From Myrica gale (lineage: Eukaryota; Streptophyta; Magnoliopsida; Fagales; Myricaceae): a stretch of DNA of 64,000 bases. A model generated the notes under the pieces. That model searched no databases, had not been told where the DNA came from, and was given only the letters and a program-made list of their open reading frames with translations. This document shows, in pieces, positions 22,974 through 34,278 of the stretch. Location of the stretch: contig OZ005613.1 of the NCBI GenBank assembly GCA_963930655.1, positions 6,952,501 to 7,016,500 on the forward strand. The letters are read 5' to 3'. Position 1 is the stretch's first letter, and each line of letters starts with the position of its first letter. The position numbers and the translations under genes are program-made.

Positions 22974-25305
22974 TCATGCCTTTGAAAAACTTAGCAAGAG
23001 AATTCAAAATGAAAAAAGTTTTGCTATTTCTAGCATAAGGAGTGATCATGGTAAAGAATTTGAAAATTCCTCCTTTGAAAGATTTTGTGATGAAAATGGT
23101 ATTAACCATAACTTCTCGGCTCCTACAACTCCTCAACAAAATGGTGTTGTAGAGAGGAAGAATATGACTCTTGAAGAGATGACTAGAACCTTGCTATGTG
23201 AAAGCAACTTGCCTAACTATTTCTGCGCTAAGGCAGTTAGCACAAGTTGTTATGTTATGAATCGTTGCATGATTATAACTATTCATAAGAAAACCCCTTA
23301 TGAGCTAGGGAATGAAAGAAACCCCAATATTAGCTACTTTCTTGTCTTTGGTTGCAAATGTTTTGTACTCAACAACAACAAAGACAATTTGGGTAAGTTC
23401 GGTGCTAAGCCGGATACTGGTATATTTCTTGGGTACTCATCTTCTAGTAAAGCATTTCATGTTTTCAATAAACGTACCTTAGTTGTAGAAGAATCAATTC
23501 ATGTTGATTTTGATGAATCTGACATACTTGTGAAAAAAGATGATGAGGATATTGTAAATCTAAATAATAAAGTTGAAAAGCTTACAATTGATAAGGACAA
23601 AGTAGACACTTTTGAGAAAGAGCAAGAACCTCAAAGTCTTTAAGAAAAGTCACAACAAGATAAAGATGATCTACCGAAATCATGGAAATACATCAAAAGT
23701 CATCATCTTCAGCAATCATTGGTAATGTAGAAAAAATGGGTAAGCATTTGCTCTTCTTTAAATCAAACTAATAATTTTGCTTTACTTTTACAACTTGAGC
23801 CTAAAAACTTTTTTGAGGCAAAAGATGATGAAAGTTTGATCCATATCATGGAAGATGAATTAAAACAATTTAGGAAAAACCATGTATGACATCTACTTCC
23901 CAGACCCAAGGATTATCCTATCATTGGTACAAAATAGGTTTTTAGAAACAAAATGGATGAATCCAGAAAAGTTGTAAGGAACAAAGCAAAATTAGTAGCC
24001 CAAGGGTATAATCAAGAAGAATGAATAGATTTTGATGAAAATTTTGCACCCGTTGCCCGTTTAGAATCAATTCGAAAGTTACTTGCTTTTGCTTGTTTCA
24101 AAGATTTTAAACTCTTTCAAATGGATGTAAAAAGTGTCTTTTTAAATGGATTTCTCTCTGAGAAAGTATATGTTGAGCAACCACCAAGTTTTGAAGATGA
24201 AAATCTTCCTAAACATGTGTATAAGCTCACAAAAGCACTTTATGGTTTGAAATAAGCACCATGGGCATGGTACAAAAGGTTGAGTTCATTTCTTATAGAA
24301 AATGGTTTTTCACGAGACAAAATTGATACTACCCTTTTTACCAAAGAGAAAGATAATTATTTGTTGATTGTTTAAATTTATGTTGATGATATCATTTTTG
24401 GATCAACTAATGAAATCTTATGTCAAGAATTTTCAAAAGTAATGCAAGATGAATTTGAGATGAGTCTCATGGGGTAATTGAACTATTTTCTTGTACTTCA
24501 AATCAAACAAAGCAATGAAGGGATCTTTATCAACCAAGCAAAGTATACAAAAGATCTTCTCAAGCGATTCTCTCTTGAGAGTTCAAAACCAATAAACACA
24601 CCTATGAGTCCATCAACAAAGATGGAAAAATATGAAAATGGTAAGGATGTGGACCAAACCATATACCGAGGTATGATTGGATCCTTACTCTATCTTACCG
24701 CTAGTAGACCGGATCTAATGTTTAGTGTTTCTATGTGTGCTAGATATCAATCATGTTCTAAGGAATCTCATCTTATTTCGGTTAAATGAATTTTCAGATA
24801 TCTTGTTGGAACTCAAAATCTAAGATTGTTTTATCCTAAGAATGCTGAATTTAATTTACTAGGATACTCGAATGTGGACTATGCTGGTTGTAAAATTGAT
24901 AGAAAGAGTACAAGTGGTGCTTGCCAAATCTTTGGCCCCTCACTAGTATCTTGGTGTTGCAAAAAATAAAACTCTGTAGTTCTATCAACTACGAAAGCCG
25001 AGTATATTGTTATGAGCAATTGTTGTGCACAAGTTTTATGGATGAAACAACAATTAGAAGATTTTAATCTTCATTACTCTCTCATCCCAATAAAATGTGA
25101 CAACAGTAGTGCTATAAACCTTACTAAAAATCCAATTCAGCACTCTAGGACAAAACACATTGAGATAAAGCATTACTTTATTCGTGATCATGCTCAAAGA
25201 GGGGATATAGTTCTTGAGTTTGTAAATACCGACCTTCAATTGGCGGATATTTTCACAAAACCCCTTAATGAAGATAGATTTTGTTTTATTCGACAAGAGA
25301 TATGA
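22974..25305 (+). pseudogene. E2 pol: integrase to RNase H
   Basis: The frame enters in mid-integrase (AFEKLSKRIQNEK), passes the integrase Glu region (PTTPQQNGVVERKN), then reverse transcriptase (FQMDVKSVFLNG near 24118, active site YVDDIIFGST near 24379) and RNase H with the terminal LADIFTKPLNEDRF (ends 25305). At least six in-frame stops occur, four of which are explained by C-to-T changes in CAA or CGA codons. The region 23641-24000 between integrase and RT is also damaged. The first third of pol is deleted at the junction with the E1 LTR. Confidence 0.85.
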
Positions 25306-25469
25306 ATGAGATTTCCTTTGGATTAATGTGATGATATATTCCTATTTTGATGTTTTGAATATGCATATTGGTTGCTTAGAACATGACTTGATCAATATGC
25401 TAAAATGCTTTATGATGATATAAGTTCAATTGTTTTTATTGAAAATTCTCTGAATTTTTTTTCTTTGCA

Positions 25470-25680
25470 TAGAATGTGTCAACATTCGGCAATTCAAGTG
25501 TCAACACATCTGGTTTTAATGACGTCTTGCATCAAGGAAGTATGTGTCGACACTTATGTTCATGTGTCAATACATTAGCTTCAATTCTTGAGCTCCTTCA
25601 AAAATGGCTCTCGGGTACATGTGCAATGTGCCGACACATTGATACAATGTGTCGACACATATATCAGGCACAACGTTTTT
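25470..25680 (+). promoter_or_regulatory. Palindromes between pol and the envelope-like ORF (E2)
   Basis: GTGCCGACAC (25628-25637) and GTGTCGACAC (25649-25658) have starts 21 bp apart; related GTGTCAACAC and GTGTCGACAC copies lie upstream near 25498 and 25545. This is the same arrangement as in E1 at 18927-19020, so it is a conserved feature of the family. Confidence 0.5.
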
Positions 25681-25869
25681 TTTAAAAATGGGTACCCGCT
25701 TGTTATATCAAGCCTCTTAGGGCAAGGGTCAGCACATTTCCCCTTCCCGTTCACAGACCTCTCTCTTTCACCCTAGTCGAGCCCTTTTCTCTCTTCCCCA
25801 CGAAATTCTCTCACCGGCCGGACCTCCTCTCAAAATCTCACCGCCGACAACACCCCTGCTCTTACCGAG

Positions 25870-25879
25870 ATGTCCTTCA
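25870..25879 (+). pseudogene. First codons of the E2 envelope-like ORF
   Basis: An ATG (25870-25872) starts the ORF, which is cut after four bases of the third and fourth codons by insertion E3. The last five bases here (CTTCA) are the target duplication, repeated at 30831-30835, after which the same frame resumes. Confidence 0.6.
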
Positions 25880-27041
25880 TGATATTCCTAGATTCAGGAT
25901 TAAGGCAACTCAAAAGGGGGGGGGTGAATTGATTTTCTAAAACTTTTCGGTATTTACCCCCAAAGACGTGTCTGCTAGTATATACTACTTTAGCACAAGT
26001 ATAATATGCAATAAGAATAATTATGTGCTTAAAGTAAAGATAAGGGATAAGAGAAGTAAACACTATATTTTTAGGTGGTTCGGCAAACCCGCCTACATCC
26101 ACCCCTCAAGCTCCTTCACCGAGCCTTGAGATTTTCCACTATCTTCAATAGCTTTACACACTAGCTTCCGGGTGCTAGTGAACCGTACAAGTGTTTTCCC
26201 GGGATTAACACTCAAACCCACCAAAGTGGTTTTTCTGGCTCACCACTCACAACCTCACCAAGCTTGAGATATACACTCTCAAAGCTTCTTCTTTAGTGAA
26301 CAACCTCACTAAAGGAAACACTTCTTTTGATAGGTAGATTGAGGAACAAAACTCTCTCAAAGAGTAGATATAAAAGTGGAAGTTTTATCTCTTAATTGAC
26401 ACAAAGACAAGGATGTGAAAGTGTAATTTGTGTGAAAGATATGAGAAATATGAAATAGGAAGGTTTAGAATATTTCTCAAGCTATACAAATGATATGTGG
26501 TCGTTGGTACTTCATTTTAGACGTTTTGGATGTGTATTTAGAGGCCACATATGAAAACTAGCCGTTGGGGTCGATTTGACAATTTTACCGTTGTACCAGT
26601 CGACCGCTTCATGTAGAGGTCGACCGCTACAAAAAGTTCATCGACCGGTTCATTTAAAACCATGTTTTTGACCATTTTAAACACTCAATTTTAAAGACTT
26701 ACTCCCAATAAGTATATGAAGGGTTTGAGAGTATATTTGGAGTGTTTTGAAACCTTTAAAAACATTTTAATCTTTCAAAGAAAAAATAAAACGGTTTATG
26801 CACGTTTTGAAAGATATGTAAGTGCGTGATTCAAATACTTGTCAAATTTGGAATAAAGAGTTACAAGGATTATAACCTAAGGTCTTGAAACTTCACTTTT
26901 AACTCCTTGCATCTTCTTGTTCTTCTTTCTTCAAGGTTTGACTCTTTTCTTCAAGTTGTCTTTGTCTTTTAAGATGTCCAATTTGTAAACTCATCCATTT
27001 ATTGTAATAATCAAAATCTCGATTGTGCACAAAAGCCAACA
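25880..27041 (-). repeat. E3 3' LTR
   Basis: The 1162-bp LTR runs TGATATTCCTAG to AAAGCCAACA on the plus strand. GTCGAC or ATCGAC cores near 26600-26645 are spaced about 20-21 bp apart, echoing the palindrome pairs of the other Sirevirus LTRs. Confidence 0.8.
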
Positions 27042-27924
27042 ATCTCCCCCTTTTTAATGATGACAATAAAGTGATAGTCAAAGGATGACTCCCCCTATCT
27101 TTTGCAATTGGACAAACATTTAAAACTAGAAGACAAAGCATTAGTAGCCATTGGATTCATAAAGAGTAATACAATTAAAACATAATCCAATTAAAAGGAG
27201 AATATATAGTCATCAAAACTATTAGTACATTTCTTCCCCTTTGTCACATCAAAAAGACAAAGGACACATTTCTCTCCAAATATGCATTCTAAAAACAAAG
27301 GGAATCCAAACATGTAAACATTTAAGAACTCACCCCCTTTGTCAATAAAAAATTGACTGCATGGATCTAATTCAATTGGTCATTTTTATCTAAAAGATCA
27401 AGTTTGAGTTTTAAATGACAATCTCTTTGTCATTGTATAGAGGATGTCTAACGGGGACTCAAAAGTCGATCGCTATTACGATAGTAGCCCACCGAGTGGG
27501 TTTGTACCAACCTCTTAGCTACCAATGACAATTTAAAGGTCATTCTCAACCAAAAAGGTTTAAGCACACAAAAACTTATCAAAGATCAGGATTTTTGTAA
27601 AAGATATAGCTTATAGATTTTCCATTTTGATAAATGCAGGAAAATATGTGAAAGATAAATACATTTGTATTTATAACATTTAACAACCAAGAAATCATCA
27701 TAAAGTATAATCAGCTAACAATTTAAAACTTATTCTCAAATAAGATTTAGATGTTACCAAAGGCTTCCCCTTAGCATTTGTCCTCAAATGTCAGAAGTCT
27801 CCTTGATAGGCAAGTTTCATCCAAGTACCATATGTTGCTCCATCCTACAAGAGAATCAAGAAACTATTTTTGGTACCCAAGCCTTCTTGGGTCCTTCAAT
27901 GTTAGTTTTGGTTCATTTTGGAAC
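27042..27924 (-). other. E3 polypurine region, non-coding
   Basis: The minus strand carries AAAAAGGGGGAGAT against the LTR and more G-rich purine runs near 27090, 27235 and 27337. No pol-derived frame is visible where pol would be expected. Confidence 0.6.
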
Positions 27925-29359
27925 TCATGCTTTCTTGAGAGCCTTGCTCCCAAGTTTCTTTAATGCACTATAAAAAAATAAGATGCTCATCTTTATTGCA
28001 AAAATGACATGTTTGAGTTGGTACACAAAAGGACTTACCTTCACAAAATAATTCTTAAAATATTTTTGGTGAATTGAAGGCTTGTAGCCTAAGCCACTTT
28101 TGTCAAAGACACATTTTTTACTACTAAGCATGTTTTTCAAAGATTTGCTTCCTTGAGTAAACTTCTCAATGATTTTGCGTTCAGAAACTATTTTGTTGTT
28201 CAAAGCAATTTTTTCATTTTCAAATTCTAAAGTTTTTTGTTGGAATAAATCGTTTTCTAGCTTTAGAGTATCTTTCTCATTTTTCAATAAATCAATTTCT
28301 TTTGAGATCAAAATTAGTTTCTTTTTTTAATGAAGTATATTTTGAACCTATTAGTTCAAATTGACATAAAAGATCATTAAAAGCACTTTGAAGCTCACTA
28401 TAAGAAGTTTCATGTTCATCATCGGAAGAGTGTACCTCATCATCATCCTCATCAGTATCTTCAAATGCCATGAAACATATGTTGGCAATTTCTCCTTCTT
28501 CTTCTTCTTCGGAGGAGGAACTTTCATTGTTAGCCTTCCAAGATATCTTCTTGTATTTGAGGCTTCTCTTTCCTTTCTTGCTCTTTAGGAAGTTCTTGAA
28601 CTTTCTAGTCATTAAGACTATGTCTTCCTCTTTGTCATCCTCATCTTTCACTGTTGAAGATTTGAAAGCGATCTTCATCTTCTTTTTGCTCTCATCTTCA
28701 TTCTCGAGCATTTGGATCTCATGGGTCATGAGTGATCCAATGAGCTCATCTAGAGGAAGCTTGGTGAGATCCTTGGCTTCCTGTATGATAGTCACTTTGG
28801 CCTCCCATGCCTTTGGTAGTGACCTAAGGATTTTTCTCACCAAATCGAAATTAGTATAAGATTTATCAAGTGCATTCAAAGCATTTATAATTATGGTAAA
28901 TCTAGTATACATAACAGTAATGGATTCCTCTAGTGTCATTTTAAACAATTCATAATTGTGAACAAGCATATTGATTTTTAACTCTTTAACTTGGCTTGTT
29001 TCTTCATGAGTAATCTCTAGAGTATGCCAAATTTCCTTAGTATTTGTGCAAGAAGATATTCTATTAAATTCATTTCTCTCTAAAGCACAATAAAGAATGT
29101 TCATAGCTCTAGCATTTAAAGAGATTTTCTTTTTGTCTAGGTCACTATATTCATTTTCGTTTTTAAGGGTTTCAACCTCTCCAACTTTCTTTGTGGGAAT
29201 ATGTGGACCATTCAAAATGCATAACCATAAATCATAATCAATGAGTTGAAGATAGATTTTCATCATAGATTTCCAATATGCATAATCATTTCCGTCAAAA
29301 AATGGAGGTCTAAGTGTGGAAATTCCTTCAACATGAGTGTTGAAGCTTGTAGTTGTCAT
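27925..29359 (-). pseudogene. E3 gag, frameshifted
   Basis: The first frame (29359-28292, 355 codons) begins MTTTSFNTHVEGISTLRPPF and has the copia gag fold, then acidic Ser/Glu tracts. A one-base shift in a T run near 28305 moves the frame to 28311-27925, which continues the coiled coil (KEIDLLKNEKDTLKLEN). The CCHC knuckle (CHFCNKDEH) is recognisable only after a further frame change, and a stop falls before its last Cys. It is clearly related to E1 gag but is a different subfamily. Confidence 0.8.
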
Positions 29360-29399
29360 TCTAACTCAAGATGATTAAATCTTGTATAAAAAGCACCAG

Positions 29400-29411
29400 G
29401 CTCCGATACCA
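29400..29411 (-). other. E3 primer-binding site
   Basis: The minus strand reads TGGTATCGGAGC directly after the LTR end CTATCA plus a short spacer, matching initiator tRNA-Met. Confidence 0.85.
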
Positions 29412-29413
29412 AT

Positions 29414-30830
29414 TGATAGTCCTAGTTTCAAGATTAAGGCAACCCAAGAGGGGGGGGGGTGAATTGGTTTCTAAACTTTTCGGTTAAAAACCTCCAAAGT
29501 TGTGTTTGCAAGTAAATACTACTTTAGCACAAGTATATAATATGCGGGACTGTAAATAAGTGCTAAAGTAACAAGTATATTCATTCCTAGATTCAGGATT
29601 AAGGCAACTCAAGAGGGGGGTGAATTGATTTTCTAAAACTTTTCGATATTGACCCCCAAAGACGTGTTTGTTAGTATATACTACTTTAGCATAAGTATAA
29701 TATGCAATAAGAATAATTATGTGCTTAAAGTAAAGAGAAGGGATAAGAGAAGCAAACAATAGATTTCTAGGTGGTTCGGCAAACCCGCCTACATCCACCC
29801 CTCAAGCTCCTTCACCGAGCCTTGAGGTTTTCCACTATCTTCCAATAGCTTTACACACTAGCTTCCGGGTGCTAGAGAACCGTACAAGTGTTTTCCAGGG
29901 CTCAACACTCAAACTGACCCAAGTGGTTTTTTTAGGCTCACCACTCACAACCTAACAAGCTTGAGATATATACTCTCTAAGCTTCTTCTTTAATGATCAA
30001 CCTCACTAAAGGAAACACCTTTCTTGGATATGAAGATAGAAGAACAAAAACTCTCTTGATAGAGTAGATATGAAAATGGAAGGTTATATCTCTTGATTCA
30101 CACAAAGACAAGGATATGAAAGTATATTTTGTGTGAATGATATGAGAAATATGAAATAGGAAGGTTTGAAATATTTCTCAAGCTATACAAATGATATGTG
30201 GTCGTTGGTACTTCATTTTAGACTTTTTGGATGTGTATTTATATGTCACATATGAAAACTAGCCGTTTATATCCGTTGGGGGTCGATTTGACAATTTTAC
30301 CGTTGTACCAGTCGACCGCTTCATGTACCGGTTGACCGATTCAAATAGCCGTTGCCCAACGGTCATAAATTTGAATACTGTCAATGATCGACCGCTTCAT
30401 GTAGAGGACAACTGCTACAAAAAGTTCATCGACCGGTTCATTTAAAACCATGTTTTTGACCACTTTTAAACACCCAATTTTAAAGACTTACTTCCCATAA
30501 GAAAATGAAGGGTTTGAGAGTATATTTTGAGTGTTTTGAAACCTTTAAAAAAAATTTAATGTTTCAACGAAAAGGTAAAACGGTTTATGCACGTTTTGAA
30601 AGATATGCAAGTGCGTGATTCAAATCCTTGTCAAATGTGGAATAAAGAGTTACTAGGATTATACCCTAAGGTCTTGAAACTTCACTTTTAGCTCGTTGCA
30701 TCTTCTTGTTCTTCTTTCTTCTAGGTTTGGCTCTTTTCGTCAAGATGTCTTTGCCTTTGAAGATGTCCAATTTGTAAACTCATCCATTTATTGTAACCAT
30801 CAAAATCTCGATTGTGCACAAAAGCCAACA
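29414..30830 (-). repeat. E3 5' LTR, chimeric
   Basis: At 1417 bp it is longer than its partner. The first ~169 bp on the plus strand (29414-29582) is a diverged copy of an LTR end (TGATAGTCCTAG, AGTTGTGTTTGCAAG). It then repeats the same LTR region from TCCTAGATTCAGG (29583), in a version closer to the 3' LTR. It also has about 90 bp near 30255-30405 that is missing from the 3' LTR. Confidence 0.7.
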
Positions 30831-32213
30831 CTTCAGTCGCCCCAAGTGCTCCAAATCTCAGACCCATTCTTCGGCTAGTTCCAGAGCAAAGAAGAAAGGG
30901 AAAAGTGTGGAAGAAGCAACGTCCTCCACCGAAGCCTACATCTACAGGTCAGGTCTGTGTAAAAATCGATTTCTACAAGATTTTACTTGGTTCAATGATA
31001 ATAGGTTTGATTTTAAGGAAATGTTTGAATATCAAGGATGAGGTGTGTTTGTTAATTTGAAGGTTGACTGCTATATTTATCTTGTGAAATTAGTATATGC
31101 AAATCTTCAACACACTACTTCCGAATCAGTCACAAGCTATGTAAATTGGAAAATTTTGGACTTGTCTACAATTTCTTTGAATAATGTGGTTGGGACTCCC
31201 AATGGGGGGAAAGACGTTTTTTGATGCTTACACTTGGATGAGAATGACAGAGGTAGAATCTCTAGATATGATTAGGGTTGTGTTGGATAATCCAACCCTA
31301 AACAAAGTATTTAAACCCACTGCTAGTGACTTGACAGTCCATAGAAGAATTTTACATCACATGGTGTGCCATGTAATTTTACCAAGGACTGGTAAATTTG
31401 AGTATATCACTTTTTGGAGTTGTTTATCATGTATTGCTTGATCACCCATACTCCAGTGAATCTTGGACATCTGATGATAAACCACATTAAGGCAACCTCT
31501 GAAAATAAAAGGCAAGGACTGCCTTATGGGATTTTTTCACCCATTTATTTCATGTCTTTGATATATAAGGCTCTATGAAGGTTAGAGAAAAACTCAAGGA
31601 TTCACAAGAATATAACCAGAAAACCCTTAAGTTGATGGGTTTTATGAAAAATGAGGATTGAGATTGGGTGAAGAAAACAGTAGTAACTCCTCAAAAGGTT
31701 GGTGATAAGAGTTCCGAATCTTACGAGGATAGTGATGAGGATGATGCTGAAACCGCTGCTGAAACTCCTGTAGAGGATCATACTGCCTTATCTGTCTCTC
31801 CTCCACCTGTTGGATATACCTCCCGAAAGGCTTCTGCTGGTAGCTCCCATCAGCCTCATCTAGATACACTTGAGGCCTCCATGAATGAGATAAAGAAAGA
31901 GCAAAAGAAGTTGGGCAAGAATATGGAGGATTTGGCCAGCTCTATGAAGACCGGTTTTGAAAATATCAAGAAAATGTTTGCTGACAACACTGAACATCTT
32001 GGAATTATCTCTAAGGATATAAGGAATCTCAAACATCAAGTCAACAATAGTATCAAAGTGGCCAGCAATGTGATTCAACATTCAATGGATGAATTTGCTT
32101 CCACATCAGAAATTCTCAAGAAAAATATGAAAAACACAGCTGAAGATGTGATCAAGACTACGAAGATTCATTTGGATGAAGATCGCAATCTTCGTCCCCG
32201 AGTGATTCAATAG
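30831..32213 (+). pseudogene. E2 envelope-like ORF, main part
   Basis: After E3 and one copy of its duplication the frame continues from the ATG at 25870. Blocks are a Ser/Lys-rich start followed by FDFKEMFEYQG and a stop (30836-31041), a middle region (31184-31441) with LDNPTLNKVFKPTASDLTVH and HHMVCHVILPRTGKF, and a terminal 181-codon frame (31668-32213) rich in acidic residues and then Lys/Glu coiled coil. The order matches E1 at 17450-18765. Stops separate the blocks, so it is dead. Function in Sireviruses is unknown despite the 'envelope-like' label. Confidence 0.65.
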
Positions 32214-32953
32214 ACTTATTGGTTCTCCACCACCTGGGTCAACTGGCTGAAGAAGTTTGATGTGGACCATCCACCTCCTCCCTTTGATTCTCCAGAGTCT
32301 TCTTGCTTGACTCTCTCCATAACTTCTTACCTTTTCACCTCCTCCCTTGTTCTTTTTTATGATGCCAAAGGGGGAGAAAAATGTATATGTGTTGAACTCT
32401 TAGCTCATTAGAGAACATTCTATCTTATAGATGTATATGTGCTGAACTTTATCCTCTGTTTATAATGTCTACTTAAACTTCTGATCTATTGTATTCTCTA
32501 TGTTCATTCTTGATTTTTGTTGAGATGTGCTGATTATAATTATGATGTTCATATATGATTTCCTATATTTGCTTGTTGATAATCTCTAAGGAAGCTCAAA
32601 TGAAGTTTGTGAGAAATGCTCATTGTGGTTCATTATAGTCCAATGTAGATTGCTTTAGAGGTAGTCATTCTATCTCTCAAATTCTCTCTATATGAAATCT
32701 TGGGCTTTGTTGATAATCTTTGGAGTTTGAGAAGTTTGGAGGAAGTTCATATAAATGTTTTTCTTATGTTTTAAATTTTTGGGAAACCTCCATTTACAAA
32801 GGGAACTCTTGCAAAAAAATTTAAAATTCTAAAGTCTATTTGCTAAAAACGACATGAAAAACTCTTGCTTGTTATCTATCAAGGGGAGCTTTTCCATTTG
32901 TTAGCAAAATGTTGCTTTTAACATGTTTTTGTCATCATCAAAAAGGGGGAGAT
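32214..32953 (+). other. E2 multi-polypurine region
   Basis: Polypurine tracts occur near 32367 (CCAAAGGGGGAGAAAAA), 32881 (AAGGGGAG) and 32940 (AAAAAGGGGGAGAT, abutting the LTR). Spacing and content mirror the E1 region at 16819-17449. Confidence 0.6.
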
Positions 32954-34278
32954 TGTTAACCCAAAGTTGTTTTACAAACAATCTATAAATGATTTTGATG
33001 ATAACAAAAGTTTCTAAATTTTTCAGGACTTTAAAATATATTTTATCAATCCACAAATTCCAAGTTATATCTTGATAAGATTGAGTTTATATCTCTAAAA
33101 ATCTTCTTAATGTTCTTAAAGATCTTTTCTCATAATGCTTGATAATCTCTTTAAGAGATAAGACACTTAAAATTGTTTTGGAATGGGTTGAAAACTTTAA
33201 AACCACTGATTTTTGTCTCCAGGACTTTTAGGTGTCGACACATTTAGGACATGTGTCGACACATTACACTTACACCCGAGACATGTGTTTTTGACCAAAA
33301 CATGTGTCGACACATTGACCCTATAGTGTCGACACATTGCACTTACACCCGAGACATGTGTTTTTTACCAAAACATGTGTCGACACATTGACCTTATAGT
33401 GTCGACACATTGCACTACTCCCGAGCACTAATTTTTAGTTTAAATTTTATGTGTCAGCACATGCTAGTTGAAGTGTCCACACATTGCACGGGTTTGAGGA
33501 TTTTCCGAAAAGCCATCAGAAGCATTAAATTGTTCCTTGTTTCACGGGCAACTTTCCAACGGCTTTCTCACCTACCCCGTCGACCGTTGAAGAAAAATTC
33601 GTTTAAATTCAAGTCTGGTAGCTGAAAACAGCAAGTGCTCTCACCTACACGCACGAATTTGCAATTACTCCTTGACCTAACTCTTGAGAAAAGAGAGAAA
33701 GCTTTGAAGAAGAGAGAAGCTTCGCACCTACTGAGAAGGTCCGCTCTTTCCCCATCAAATTTCAAGTCTTCTATTGTAAATCTATCTTCTCTCCTACCTT
33801 TGTGCCTCATACTTGAATATTCGACTCTAAGAGCCAATACGTGTGTTTTCACTTTGTACCCATTCTATTTAAACCTTGATAGTGTTGGGTAAACACAAGG
33901 TCCTACTTGTGAGGGTAGAAGAAATCCTCTAGGTTGTGAGGATTTGTGAAGAGTTTAAGCGTGATCTTTGAAAACGCTTTGTAACGGTTCCTTAGCACCC
34001 CGGAAGCTAAGGTGTACTTGCTATTCGATTATAGTGAGGGAAGCCCAAGGAAGTCAATAGCCTTGGGGGTGGATGTAGGCAAGTGTTTTGGCCGAACCAC
34101 CTAAAAACTACGGTGTCATCTCTGCAACCCTTATCTTCTCATGTTTCATTATTTCTATTACTCTTTACTGTAGTGGTTTATAGTGATTGTTTGTGATTGG
34201 TGTTTAAATCTATTGAAAATTGTTAATTTCTATTAAAACCCAATTCACCTCCCTCTTAGGTTGCTACATAGACTTTCA
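32954..34278 (+). repeat. E2 3' LTR
   Basis: The 1325-bp LTR runs TGTTAACCCAAAG to ATAGACTTTCA and is followed by the duplication AAAAC. It shares its ends and the AGGTTGTGAGGATTTGTGA and CCTTGGGGGTGGATGTAGGC blocks with the E0 and E1 LTRs. Confidence 0.85.
33232..33490 (+). promoter_or_regulatory. Palindrome cluster in the E2 LTR
   Basis: Pairs of GTGTCGACAC occur, the first at 33232-33241 and 33253-33262. Two further pairs are spaced 22 bp, and a variant pair lies near 33451-33482. A segment of about 86 bp carrying one pair and TTACACCCGAGACATGTG is tandemly repeated. Confidence 0.65.

Larger units (their letters stand above)
25880..30830 (-). mobile_element. E3, gag-only LTR retrotransposon (TR-GAG type)
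   Basis: This 4951-bp element is flanked by CTTCA (25875-25879 and 30831-30835). It has LTRs at 25880-27041 and 29414-30830, a PBS at 29400-29411 and a polypurine tract at 27042. The internal domain is only 2372 bp and encodes a frameshifted Sirevirus-type gag. No protease, integrase, reverse transcriptase or RNase H was seen. It therefore had to be mobilised in trans. It is the youngest layer of the nest because it sits intact inside E2. Confidence 0.85.
15103..34278 (+). mobile_element. Nested Sirevirus E2, split by E1 and E3
   Basis: The outermost element runs from TGGTAGCCCAAGG (15103) to ACTTTCA (34278) and is flanked by identical AAAAC (15098-15102 and 34279-34283). Its surviving parts are the first 64 bp of the 5' LTR (15103-15166), the pol from mid-integrase (about 22974-25305), a palindrome-bearing spacer, a split envelope-like ORF, a multi-polypurine region and the full 3' LTR (32954-34278). 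Its 5' LTR is interrupted by the minus-strand element E1. The rest of that LTR, the PBS, gag, protease and early integrase are deleted. The shared flanking duplication is the evidence that these distant pieces are one insertion. Confidence 0.85.
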
